From an uncultured Coriobacteriales bacterium (GTDB taxonomy: Bacteria; Actinomycetota; Coriobacteriia; Coriobacteriales; UMGS124), in NCBI GenBank assembly GCA_934662525.1, contig CAKUKJ010000105.1:1-7320 (forward strand): a stretch of 7,320 nt of DNA, given 5' to 3'. Position 1 is the first letter of the stretch. Every line of letters starts with the position of its first letter. The notes below the pieces were generated by a model, which saw only the letters and a list, made by a program, of their open reading frames with translations, ran no database searches and was not told where the DNA came from. The position numbers were made by a program, and so were the translations under genes. Positions 1-6,313 of the stretch are shown here, one piece after another.

Positions 1-1427
1 GACGCAGCGTGCCCGGCCCCATCCGTCTCGATCGTGCTGACAAATTCGGTAAGTTCTTGGTCGGCATAGATGCCATACAGCGCGCCCTCAAGCGTGTAGC
101 AGGGGTTTGTGTCAGTCGCCTCTGGGGCTGCGGAGACCTTGAAGAGCTCGATGGCGCCTGTCGAGGGCGGGTTCCACGAGCTGACGACGAGGTACTGCAT
201 CCACATATCGAAATACCCGTCTCCAGTTGTGGGAACGTATACCTGGCAGGAGCCGGCATAGCTGCTCTCTCCGGACTGGGCATAGGCGTTCGCGCCGTCC
301 ACAAGGGCGCAGATCTGGTCTCCATACTGGCCGTAAGACCCATAGGGGACCCGGTCGGGGTTCGTAAACGTCCATATCGCATACTGAGCGATGTAGATGC
401 CCTCGTCGGTCGTGCTGTCGCCATGCGCCATGATGTATTCGAGCTGAGGCAGCACATCGCCCAGGTTCACGCCGGATATGGTCGTCGCGTCCTGGGCGCG
501 GACTTGGGAGAACGTCGCCTCGGGCCAGTCGCCTGTGTCGGTGCTCGTTCCCGGCGCCGCTCTTCGCGAGTCTGCGCACCAGGCAATTTGGCCGGTTTGG
601 GCATTTCTGATCGTGGGGCAGTTCCCGTCGACTATATGCTCGTTGTAGGCGGTGAACACCTCGCCCGACTGCGGGATGGGGTTGGCGGCGTAGGGCGCGG
701 ATCCTTCGGAGAGGGCAATCGCCTGCCCGCCGCCGTCGATGAGCTCGACGCTTGTCACGAGGCCTGCCATGACGCCAGGGAGGTCCCACTCTGCGGCCTC
801 GCCCACGCCCAACCTGATCTCGACCTGGTCGTTGCCCAAATCCTCAATGTTCGCCTCGGGGAAGGCGTTGAGAAGCAAGGTCGTCCAAATCGCATCGACG
901 CGCCCCGTGACGCTTATCTTGAGCGTGTCTTCGGGCTGTGCGCCCTCGGCCGCGATGCGGGCCCATCCCTGGTCTGTCTCGTGTATGGCGAGGCTTGCCG
1001 TGTGCGGCGCATCGCTCCCGGTTGGTTCCCCGCCTTGCCCGTTATCGGGCGATGGGGCGGGGGAGCCGGCGGTCTCTTGGGTGCCTGCCGGCGTCGCATC
1101 GCCGGATGCTTGCCCACCGTCGTTGCCCTGCGTCGCGGTTCCGTCTGCCGCCGCGGGGTTTGGGGGCGGGTCGAGGGAGCCCGTCTCATCGGCTTGTGGG
1201 TCGCTTGCGTGCCCATCTTGGTTGCGAGCCGTCTCAACAGTCGAGCGGCCTGCCTGGTCTGCCCATGCGAGTTGGGCGCTGCCCACCATGCCTATGGGGC
1301 CCGAGAGGGCAAAGATGAGCGAAAAAACAATTGTCCATATGCCCTGAGCCAAGCGCCTCCTCGTCTGCTTTTTCGGCATGGTCGCTTGTGCGGGGCCGCA
1401 AGTGACCTGCCATGGTTTTCCAAACAT
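1..1427 (-). CDS. Thioester-domain surface adhesin with SpaA-type stalk domain (C-terminus outside window)
   Basis: Predicted cell-surface adhesin; 475 residues are visible and the gene runs off the window's left edge. ATG at 1427 is preferred because AAAGGA lies 8 nt upstream; the in-frame ATG at 1379 has no ribosome binding site. Residues 17-56 form a signal peptide: basic KKQTRRR, a hydrophobic core, and probable cleavage after AWA (56). Residues 57-141 are a Gly/Asp/Pro/Thr linker. Residues ~255-415 resemble a thioester domain (TED): Cys284 in IAWCADS and Gln348 in IAQYAIW match the Cys and Gln that form the internal thioester in TED adhesins of Gram-positive bacteria. Residues ~422-475 (GAIELFKVSA, then LEGALYGIY) look like the start of a SpaA/prealbumin-fold domain, with Lys430 at the usual isopeptide-lysine position. 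Inference: covalent attachment to a host ligand, with wall anchoring by a sorting signal that is not visible. Residues 142-250 are unassigned. Family call fairly sure; ligand unknown. Confidence 0.82.
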   Translation of the reverse strand, partial: MFGKPWQVTCGPAQATMPKKQTRRRLAQGIWTIVFSLIFALSGPIGMVGSAQLAWADQAGRSTVETARNQDGHASDPQADETGSLDPPPNPAAADGTATQGNDGGQASGDATPAGTQETAGSPAPSPDNGQGGEPTGSDAPHTASLAIHETDQGWARIAAEGAQPEDTLKISVTGRVDAIWTTLLLNAFPEANIEDLGNDQVEIRLGVGEAAEWDLPGVMAGLVTSVELIDGGGQAIALSEGSAPYAANPIPQSGEVFTAYNEHIVDGNCPTIRNAQTGQIAWCADSRRAAPGTSTDTGDWPEATFSQVRAQDATTISGVNLGDVLPQLEYIMAHGDSTTDEGIYIAQYAIWTFTNPDRVPYGSYGQYGDQICALVDGANAYAQSGESSYAGSCQVYVPTTGDGYFDMWMQYLVVSSWNPPSTGAIELFKVSAAPEATDTNPCYTLEGALYGIYADQELTEFVSTIETDGAGHAA

Positions 1428-1435
1428 GGCACACG

Positions 1436-1465
1436 TCCTTTCCCCCGGGCGCGCATGGCCCCGGG
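1436..1465 (-). promoter_or_regulatory. Adhesin ribosome binding site with adjacent CCCGGG inverted repeat
   Basis: On the minus strand AAAGGA (1441-1436) sits 8 nt before the adhesin ATG and decides the start. Directly upstream, CCCGGG occurs at 1460-1465 and again at 1444-1449; the two copies can pair as a 6-bp GC-only stem around a 10-nt loop. The stem ends 2 bases from the ribosome binding site. No T run follows, so it does not look like a terminator. It could tune translation or be incidental in GC-rich DNA. The rest of the 1428-1521 spacer shows no convincing promoter. Confidence 0.4.
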
Positions 1466-1521
1466 ACAACCGATGTATTTTGTTGTTTGGGTCGCTTGAC
1501 GTGAGGAGCGGGCCGCTTCGC

Positions 1522-2979
1522 CTACTCCCAGTGCCCCTCTTCGTCGTGGTGCACGGTGGTGTACTGCGCCTCGTGATGGACGGTCTGGTAGTACCCCTTG
1601 TCCTGGTAAGAGCCTCGGTCTTCCCAGTGCCCCACCTCGTCGTGATGAACCCAGCTGTATTCGGGCTCATGCCACACTCGCTCGTACTCCCACTCAACGC
1701 AGTAGTTCGTCGGCAGATCCTGCGCCAAAAGTTCCTTCAGGTGGGCCAGCATGTCGTCATCGTCGTAGGTGACATATCCGTCGGCAAAAAACCTATAATG
1801 CGTGGTGCTGGGAACGCTTTCGTAATAGCCTTCCTGGACAACGACCTGCTCGTCCCAGGCCGCCTGATCGACGACCCACACGTTGTCGGGCACCCATTCG
1901 AGCTTTTCGACCCACACCTGCTCGTCCCAGGCCGGCGTCGTTAAGACGTACTCGTCCCAGGCGGCCTTGTCCACCACCCAGACCCGTTCCTGGGGCTTGT
2001 CGGGGCCTGACGGTGTGCCGCCCGTATCTCCATCGGTGCGCGACCCTCCATTTGAGGGCTGCTCGACCACCTCGATGCTTCCCGGGGAGGAGGGGTTCGG
2101 CGACGACGGGCCGGCGTTCTTCTGGATGGTCGAAGTGGAATCGCCGGTCGTATCATCCGGGGACGCGAATTCGTCTGCGGGTGAGGCATCCCTCTGCGTC
2201 GCGGCGCGCAAATGCTCCTCTATCGAGCTTATGAGCTGTCCTTCGTCCGAGATCTTTTCGAGATTGAAGTCCCCGGCCCCCATCATGACCCAATGGAGGC
2301 ACCCACTGTTGTCTCCTTGCCGCAACGGGATGCTCCGGTATTCGATGCAGTCAAGCTTTTGAACGGCATCCTGGCCCAGCAGCTCCTCCAGTGCGGCTGT
2401 GTCCTGCTGGTCGGCGTGCTCGTCGCTGCTGGGCTCAGCCAATTCGTGTCCTGCCAGATACCAGGCGAGCGCGCAAAGCCGCACGTCGGTGAGCCTGCCC
2501 TCAAATGCCGATGCGATTTTCGGGCTCAATGAATCGATGACATGGAGGCAGGGCAGCGCCGAGGTGTCGCAGGCACCCTCCGGTATGTTGAGCCGCCCGA
2601 GGAACGCCCCCGCCAGTTTGTCTTCGCGCGCCGCCCTTGCCTCGTCGTTCTCCCGGCAGACCTCGAAGACCCAGACGTCCCTGCCGGCAAGGCGCACGAC
2701 AAGGTCGTCGCCCGCAACAGATGTGTCCTCGGTGGAATCACTGAAGCCCAGCCCAACCCCGGCAACTTCGAATTGCTCGCCCTGCAAGAAGGCAAGGACG
2801 TCGCCTTCGGTCAGCGGGGCCCTGCTCACCGCCTCCCGAGGCTCCTCATCCTCGGCTTTCGCCTGGGCTTGCTCGCCTGTGGAAATCGAGTCGCATGCCG
2901 CGACGCAACAGCATCCGGCCACGACCAGGCCGCAGGCAATAAGGGCTACGCGCAGCTTTTCCATCGAGGGCCAGTTCAT
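1522..2979 (-). CDS. Secreted lipoprotein with Trp/His-rich C-terminal repeat tail, function unknown
   Basis: A 485-residue protein I cannot name. The start at 2979 is chosen because GGAGG lies 8 nt upstream; the in-frame ATG at 2997 has no ribosome binding site, and Met6 (2964) is internal. Residues 7-29 form a lipoprotein signal peptide with two possible lipobox cysteines: Cys23 (VAGC) and Cys29 (VAAC). Residues 30-50 are an acidic linker. Residues ~55-260 form a globular region with scattered cysteines (108, 137, 144, 169, 211, 227) that resembles no family I recognise. Residues 262-330 are Ser/Pro/Gly/Asp-rich, probably extended. Residues 333-485 are repeats: VWVVDKAAWDE, TPAWDEQVWVE, VWVVDQAAWDE, then three VHH[DE] units, two of them within near-identical VHHDE(V/E)GHWE. 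The protein ends in HWE. The adhesin gene follows 94 bp downstream on the same strand, suggesting a shared surface role. Lipoprotein call good; function unknown. Confidence 0.82.
   Translation of the reverse strand: MNWPSMEKLRVALIACGLVVAGCCCVAACDSISTGEQAQAKAEDEEPREAVSRAPLTEGDVLAFLQGEQFEVAGVGLGFSDSTEDTSVAGDDLVVRLAGRDVWVFEVCRENDEARAAREDKLAGAFLGRLNIPEGACDTSALPCLHVIDSLSPKIASAFEGRLTDVRLCALAWYLAGHELAEPSSDEHADQQDTAALEELLGQDAVQKLDCIEYRSIPLRQGDNSGCLHWVMMGAGDFNLEKISDEGQLISSIEEHLRAATQRDASPADEFASPDDTTGDSTSTIQKNAGPSSPNPSSPGSIEVVEQPSNGGSRTDGDTGGTPSGPDKPQERVWVVDKAAWDEYVLTTPAWDEQVWVEKLEWVPDNVWVVDQAAWDEQVVVQEGYYESVPSTTHYRFFADGYVTYDDDDMLAHLKELLAQDLPTNYCVEWEYERVWHEPEYSWVHHDEVGHWEDRGSYQDKGYYQTVHHEAQYTTVHHDEEGHWE
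1525..1983 (-). repeat. C-terminal protein repeats (AWDE and VHHDE units) in the lipoprotein
   Basis: Two repeat types are encoded back to back. The upstream block (residues 333-379) has three AWDE units, two of them within VWVVD-x-AAWDE. The terminal block (about residues 440-485) has VHHDEVGHWE, TVHHEAQ and VHHDEEGHWE. Between them is a short non-repeat stretch with an acidic run (YDDDDM) and a predicted helix (HLKELLAQ). The copies match at protein level with drifted codons, so this is an old amplification rather than a recent slippage array. The high Trp, Tyr, His and acidic content suggests a ligand- or metal-binding surface, but this is inference. Confidence 0.7.
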
Positions 2980-3065
2980 CTTCGATCCCTCCAACATGAC
3001 AGGGCTGGATGTGACCCTTGCATCATCCCATCGGCTGAACTGGACCTCTATGAAAATATCATGGA

Positions 3066-3107
3066 TTTGAGCAGGCCAGTCACAGATGTGTAACAGGCCT
3101 GCTCAAA
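3066..3107. repeat. Perfect 12-bp inverted repeat upstream of the lipoprotein gene
   Basis: TTTGAGCAGGCC (3066-3077) pairs perfectly with GGCCTGCTCAAA (3096-3107) around an 18-nt loop that itself holds CAC...GTG. On the minus strand it lies about 90 nt before the lipoprotein start and about 125 nt after the kinase stop. Neither side has an uninterrupted T run directly at the stem; on the plus side TTTTT follows 6 nt after the stem. It may be a weak or bidirectional terminator, a 5' leader structure of the lipoprotein mRNA, or an operator. I see no clear -35/-10 pair in 2980-3065, although an AT-rich ATATTTTCAT patch near 3050 could hold one. Confidence 0.5.
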
Positions 3108-3185
3108 AGCTGTTTTTGGCAGTTTTGTCACAGAAATTCGTGCAAACGCACCCGGCTAAGGTGAGATCGCCGCCTATGTCCCCCA

Positions 3186-3225
3186 AGGCAAACCGCGCCT
3201 GGCGAACCCGCCGTTCTCGCCAGGC
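3186..3225 (-). terminator. Probable terminator of the kinase gene
   Basis: The kinase stop at 3234 is followed on the minus strand by a perfect 9-bp stem, GCCTGGCGA (3217-3225 read in reverse) with TCGCCAGGC (3197-3205), around an 11-nt loop. The position right after the stop and the GC-rich stem fit an intrinsic terminator. The following tract (GCGGTTTGCCTT) is T-poor, so termination may be weak or Rho-assisted. Confidence 0.5.
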
Positions 3226-3233
3226 CGCCGACC

Positions 3234-4460
3234 TTACTCCTGCACGATCTCCGCCCTGAACACGTTGAGCGTCTCACGCTCCGGGCAGCAGAACTCCACC
3301 GTGTCGGGGTCGTTGCCAGGTACCTGCCCGCCGTAGCGCAGGATGTCGATGTAGGGGAAACCCACATTGGCGGCCATAGGGCAAAGCTTGCCCCGGTCGT
3401 GGTCGTAGTCGAAGACGTCGCCGGGCTTGTGACCGTGGTGGCAGACGCACTCTCCCAGCTGGTCGACGACGGTGATTTGGATTTTGGGCCGTTTGCCTCG
3501 CGGCGCGCCTTGCTTTTTGCCGCCAAGTTCACCGCCTTCGGATCCGGTGGCCCTGCACGCCGCGCACGCCGCGTCGGCCTCGTCAGATGCATCCCCTTTG
3601 CCGCACGTTGCCGCAGCGGGTTCCCTGTCCAGCACGTCCAGGCATGCCTCGATCGGGATGCCGCGCGGCTTGTCTTCCTGGTCGGCGTTGCGCACGATGA
3701 GCTCGCGCACCACGTCCATGGCGTTGGCCGTCGCGTCGCGCAGCGAGAGGCCTTTGAGCACGCGGCCGAGCAGCACCGACGAGAAGATGTCGCCTGTGCC
3801 AGGGAAATAGACGGGTACCTCGTCAAAGGGGATGGTGAAGTACTCGCCCGACTCGGCGTCGTAGCCCGCGACTGCACATGCCCCGTCAACTTTGGCGCTC
3901 GTGACGACGACAGACCGCGCCCCAAGCTTCCTTACGGCGTCAACCAGCGCTTTTGCGCCCTCTACCGTAAGACCGCCCTCCATGTCTATGGGCGTGCCCG
4001 TGAGCAGGCATGCCTCTGTGTAGTTGGGCACGGTGACGTTTGCCTGCGCCACGAGCCTGCGCATGAGGGCCACGGTGCTCTTGGGCACGCCGGCGTAGAG
4101 CGAGCCGTTGTCGCCCATGATGGGATCCACGAACACGCGCACGCCCTTTGCGGCCTGGCGCTCGCAGAACTCGGCGATGACGCGTGCCTCCTCCTCGGTC
4201 ACGATGAAGCCGGTGGAGACGGCGTCGAACTCAAACCCCAGCTCGTCCCAGATGGGCAGCGTCTTCTTCACGTAGTCGGTTGTGTCCTGGATGAAAAAGT
4301 CTGGGTAGTTGAGCGTGTTGGACACGAGGGCCGTGGGCAGGTTGTGCAGGCGAAAGCCCATGTGTGACAGCACCGGCATCATGGCGCTCAGCGCGACCTT
4401 GCCAAACCCGCACATGTCGTTGATGAGCAGGACATTCATTGATTCCGTGACAGCCGCCAT
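3234..4460 (-). CDS. pdxY: Pyridoxal/pyridoxamine kinase fused to a TIGR04076-type domain
   Basis: A 408-residue fusion. Residues 8-280 form a complete ribokinase-like vitamin B6 kinase (PdxY/PdxK type), which phosphorylates pyridoxal or pyridoxamine in B6 salvage in the cytoplasm. Visible signatures are LLINDMCGFGK near the N-terminus, VDPIMGDNG (111-119), TVPNYTEA (143-150, nucleotide and metal site) and GTGD (221-224), whose Asp224 is the expected catalytic base. Residues 281-325 are a low-complexity linker with several cysteines (286, 299, 302). Residues 326-408 match my recollection of the small TIGR04076 family: CHHGHKPGD, KLCPMA, ILRYGG, DPDTVEFCCP. That family normally stands alone at about 80-90 residues and has no function known to me. 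Stand-alone PdxY is about 285 residues, so the extra length is the fused module. The start at 4460 has GGAGG 8 nt upstream; a further upstream extension lacks kinase-like sequence. Transcribed divergently from nhaA. The symbol is by kinase similarity; substrate preference is not certain. Confidence 0.87.
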   Translation of the reverse strand: MAAVTESMNVLLINDMCGFGKVALSAMMPVLSHMGFRLHNLPTALVSNTLNYPDFFIQDTTDYVKKTLPIWDELGFEFDAVSTGFIVTEEEARVIAEFCERQAAKGVRVFVDPIMGDNGSLYAGVPKSTVALMRRLVAQANVTVPNYTEACLLTGTPIDMEGGLTVEGAKALVDAVRKLGARSVVVTSAKVDGACAVAGYDAESGEYFTIPFDEVPVYFPGTGDIFSSVLLGRVLKGLSLRDATANAMDVVRELIVRNADQEDKPRGIPIEACLDVLDREPAAATCGKGDASDEADAACAACRATGSEGGELGGKKQGAPRGKRPKIQITVVDQLGECVCHHGHKPGDVFDYDHDRGKLCPMAANVGFPYIDILRYGGQVPGNDPDTVEFCCPERETLNVFRAEIVQE

Positions 4461-4580
4461 CGTGCAATCCTCCATACCCTCGTCTCCCGCGCGCCCAATG
4501 CGCACGCGGGAATGGTAGCGCAGGGGAAGAACGGGCAAAGTCGCTCGGTTTGTATTGAATGAAAAATCAGACAGTCTTGG

Positions 4581-4616
4581 GCGCAATGCGCATCGCGTTG
4601 CCCCGGCGGGCAATGC
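4581..4616. repeat. Paired palindromes in the divergent region
   Basis: GCGCAATGCGC (4581-4591) has 5-bp arms around one base. Just after it, TTGCCC (4598-4603) and GGGCAA (4608-4613) form a stem with loop CGGC, extended by GCG/TGC to 9 pairs including one G-U in RNA. No T run follows on either strand, so an operator or an mRNA structure is more likely than a terminator. Which gene it would serve cannot be told from sequence. Confidence 0.4.
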
Positions 4617-4700
4617 TCCCAAGCAACTGGCTCATGGTCTGTTTATGGACTCGGGCGCCAATTGCCGCCTGCGCTGGATTCCCTTTTGCCCGGCTGGGAA

Positions 4701-4706
4701 TATAAC
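4701..4706 (+). promoter_or_regulatory. Candidate -10 element for nhaA
   Basis: TATAAC matches the sigma-A -10 consensus at five of six positions in an otherwise GC-rich stretch. No good -35 lies 16-18 bp upstream (ATTCCC at 17 bp), so an activator or another sigma factor could be involved. Start of transcription would be near 4713, giving an 85-nt leader that contains the hairpin at 4745-4776. Confidence 0.35.
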
Positions 4707-4744
4707 AGCTGAAGTTCTGGCGGGTTTCCGCTGTGAGATGTCTG

Positions 4745-4780
4745 CGCCCTGGGTGCGTCGCGTCGTGCCCGGGGCGTTTT
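4745..4780 (+). terminator. Terminator-like hairpin in the nhaA 5' leader (possible attenuator)
   Basis: CGCCCTGGG (4745-4753) pairs over nine positions with CCCGGGGCG (4768-4776), including one G-U pair. The stem can be extended inward with two wobble and two GC pairs to 13 pairs, closing a 6-nt loop. TTTT (4777-4780) follows directly. No plus-strand gene ends upstream, so an ordinary 3' terminator is not expected here. The ribosome binding site AAGGG (4786-4790) and ATG (4798) come right after. A possible leader ORF, MSAPWVRRVVPGAFS (4738-4785), spans the hairpin and stops just before the site, but its own ribosome binding site is poor. This fits transcription attenuation of nhaA. The U run is short, so the call is tentative. 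Confidence 0.45.
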
Positions 4781-4797
4781 CGTAGAAGGGAAGGCGC

Positions 4798-6174
4798 ATG
4801 GCACATGACAACAGCATCTTGATGGACGTGACGCGCAAGCGGCGGGAGAAGCATTCGCGCGTGCTCGGCAAGCTCACCGGCACCGCCTCGGCGGTCGTCA
4901 TGATTGCTGCGGCCATCGTGGCGCTCATCCTCACCAACGTCGGTTTCCACGAGCCGCTCCACCACGCCATGGAGACGCCGCTGGGCTTCTATGTGGGCGA
5001 GGCGTTTGTGGGCCTCACGTTCGAGGAGCTCGTGAACGACTTGTTCATGGCCTTCTTCTTCCTGCTTGTGGGCTGCGAGCTCAAGTACGAGATGACTGTG
5101 GGTGCCCTCGCCAAGCCCAAGCAGGCCATCCTCCCCATGGTGGCGGCCTTGGGCGGCGTGTGCGGTCCTGCCATCATCTACCTGCTCATCAACATGGGCG
5201 GCGACGCCATGCAGGGTTGGGCCATCCCCACGGCCACCGACATCGCCTTCGCGCTGGCGGTCATGAGCCTGTTCGGCGAGCGCATCCCCGTGGGTGTGAA
5301 GGTGTTCTTCTCCACGCTCGCCATTGCCGACGACATGGTGGCCATCGTGGTCATCGCCTTGTTCTACAGCACCGACATCAGCATCATGTGGCTTGGCCTG
5401 GCCGCGCTCGCGGTGGTGGCGCTTGTGGTGCTTAACCGCATGCACGTCTACAAGCTCGCCCCCTACCTGCTGGTCGGCGCCTTCCTGTGGGTGTGCTTCT
5501 TCAACGCCGGCATCCATGCCACGCTCGCCGGCGTCGTGCTCGCCTTCGCGCTGCCGGTGAAGTCCAACGTCAACCTCAAGGGCTACGCGGGCTGGATTTC
5601 CGAGCGCGCCGCCGAGTTCGACCGCACGTACGACTCCGACATGCGCATCCTGGGCCAGCACGAGGTGACCGAGCTCACGCATGAGGTGGAGCGCGTCTCC
5701 CACATTGTGACCCCGCCGCTGCAGCGCCTCGAGCACGCCATCACGCTGCCGGTGAACTTCCTGGTGCTGCCCCTGTTCGCCTTCGTGAACGCCCAGGTGT
5801 TTGTGGCCGACGCCGACATGCTTGCCGTGTTGACCTCCCCGGTGACGCTTGGCGTGTGGGTGGGCTTGGTGCTCGGCAAGCCCATCGGCATCCTGCTCAC
5901 CACGTTCGTCATGGTGAAGTTCTGCGGCTTCTCGCTGCCCAAGAACGCCACGTGGGGCCACATGCTCGGCATCGGTATGCTGGCGGGCATCGGCTTCACG
6001 ATGGCCATCCTTGTGGGCGGCCTTGCCTTCTCCGACCCCACCTACGTGATGAACGCCAAGGTTGGCATCCTGCTCGGCACGTTCACCGCCGCTGTGGCCG
6101 GCCTCGTGTACCTGGCGATTTACCTCAAGCGCCATGAGGCGAAGGAAAATGGTGGCGTGGTCGACTCGCAGTAA
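4798..6174 (+). CDS. nhaA: NhaA-type Na+/H+ antiporter
   Basis: A complete 458-residue inner-membrane antiporter that exports Na+ (or Li+) in exchange for H+, for sodium tolerance and pH homeostasis. The ion-site residues of the family are present: TATDIAFALAV with Asp148 (E. coli NhaA Asp133), LAIADDMVAI with the Asp178-Asp179 pair (E. coli Asp163-Asp164), and LGKPIG with Lys361 (E. coli Lys300). FFFLLVGCELKYE (87-99) matches the conserved segment after an early helix, and LPLFAFVNAQV (324-334) and GIGFTMAILVGGLAF (397-411) are also typical. About a dozen hydrophobic segments are visible. It is longer than the ~390-residue E. coli protein because of a polar N-terminal 25 residues, a cytoplasmic insert at ~258-310 and a charged tail; such inserts are common in actinobacterial NhaA. 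AAGGG lies 7 nt before the ATG. Monocistronic: divergent gene upstream, strong terminator downstream. Strong GC3 codon bias suggests a resident gene. Confidence 0.96.
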   Translation: MAHDNSILMDVTRKRREKHSRVLGKLTGTASAVVMIAAAIVALILTNVGFHEPLHHAMETPLGFYVGEAFVGLTFEELVNDLFMAFFFLLVGCELKYEMTVGALAKPKQAILPMVAALGGVCGPAIIYLLINMGGDAMQGWAIPTATDIAFALAVMSLFGERIPVGVKVFFSTLAIADDMVAIVVIALFYSTDISIMWLGLAALAVVALVVLNRMHVYKLAPYLLVGAFLWVCFFNAGIHATLAGVVLAFALPVKSNVNLKGYAGWISERAAEFDRTYDSDMRILGQHEVTELTHEVERVSHIVTPPLQRLEHAITLPVNFLVLPLFAFVNAQVFVADADMLAVLTSPVTLGVWVGLVLGKPIGILLTTFVMVKFCGFSLPKNATWGHMLGIGMLAGIGFTMAILVGGLAFSDPTYVMNAKVGILLGTFTAAVAGLVYLAIYLKRHEAKENGGVVDSQ

Positions 6175-6180
6175 GATAAT

Positions 6181-6213
6181 CGAGCGGCCGTCGACAGTTG
6201 CCTGCAGCCGCTC
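6181..6213 (+). repeat. Inverted repeat in the nhaA 3' UTR
   Basis: GAGCGGC (6182-6188) pairs with GCCGCTC (6207-6213). The same 7-mer GCCGCTC recurs at 6226-6232, where it overlaps the left arm of the terminator, so the first segment can pair with either copy. With the second copy the match extends to 8 bp (6181-6188 with 6226-6233). This gives two alternative folds at the end of the nhaA transcript. Confidence 0.5.
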
Positions 6214-6226
6214 ATGTTGAATAGAG

Positions 6227-6261
6227 CCGCTCGCCTGCGTTGACTAGGCGGGCGGTTTTTT
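6227..6261 (+). terminator. Intrinsic terminator of nhaA
   Basis: CCGCTCGCCT (6227-6236) pairs with AGGCGGGCGG (6246-6255) over ten positions, with one G-U wobble, around a 9-nt loop. Six T residues follow (6256-6261). It lies about 50 nt after the nhaA stop and is the clearest terminator in the window. It should insulate the downstream ATPase gene from nhaA transcription. Confidence 0.9.
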
Positions 6262-6269
6262 ATAAGTGC

Positions 6270-6296
6270 GGGCAGGTACCTGTTGTGTCCCTGCCC
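6270..6296. repeat. 7-bp inverted repeat after the terminator
   Basis: GGGCAGG (6270-6276) and CCTGCCC (6290-6296) flank a 13-nt loop that starts within the palindrome AGGTACCT (6274-6281). No T run follows. It lies between the nhaA terminator and the repeat array of the next gene; its role is unknown. Confidence 0.4.
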
Positions 6297-6313
6297 TTCA
6301 TGGTCTGCGAATC

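Larger units (their letters stand above)
4461..4797. promoter_or_regulatory. Divergent control region between the kinase and nhaA genes
   Basis: The 337 bp between two divergent starts hold no convincing protein gene. Toward the kinase, TACCAT (4517-4512, minus) is a possible -10 with only a poor -35. Toward nhaA, TATAAC at 4701-4706 is the best -10. The middle contains a 5-bp-arm palindrome, GCGCAATGCGC (4581-4591), and a hairpin at 4595-4616. The nhaA-proximal end contains a terminator-like hairpin described separately. Both start codons have good ribosome binding sites: GGAGG for the kinase and AAGGG for nhaA. Confidence 0.6.

Noticed and set aside
9..1499. Long plus-strand open frame opposite the adhesin gene
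   Set aside because: Low-information Arg/Gly/Val composition and no ribosome binding site. The minus-strand frame has a signal peptide, thioester motif and good ribosome binding site.
3399..4367. Plus-strand open frame inside the kinase region
   Set aside because: Antisense shadow of a kinase with all expected motifs.
4461..4622. Upstream extension of the kinase N-terminus to 4622
   Set aside because: The added residues are Arg/Pro-rich and unlike the family, and the start at 4460 has GGAGG at ideal spacing.
4555..4785. 76-codon plus-strand frame ahead of nhaA
   Set aside because: TTG start without a ribosome binding site and no recognisable features; only its last 15 codons are kept as a speculative leader peptide.
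4567..6135. Long His/Glu-rich open frame antisense to nhaA
   Set aside because: It is the complement of a clearly conserved antiporter; the His/Gly/Glu-rich composition is the usual result of reading GC-biased codons backwards.
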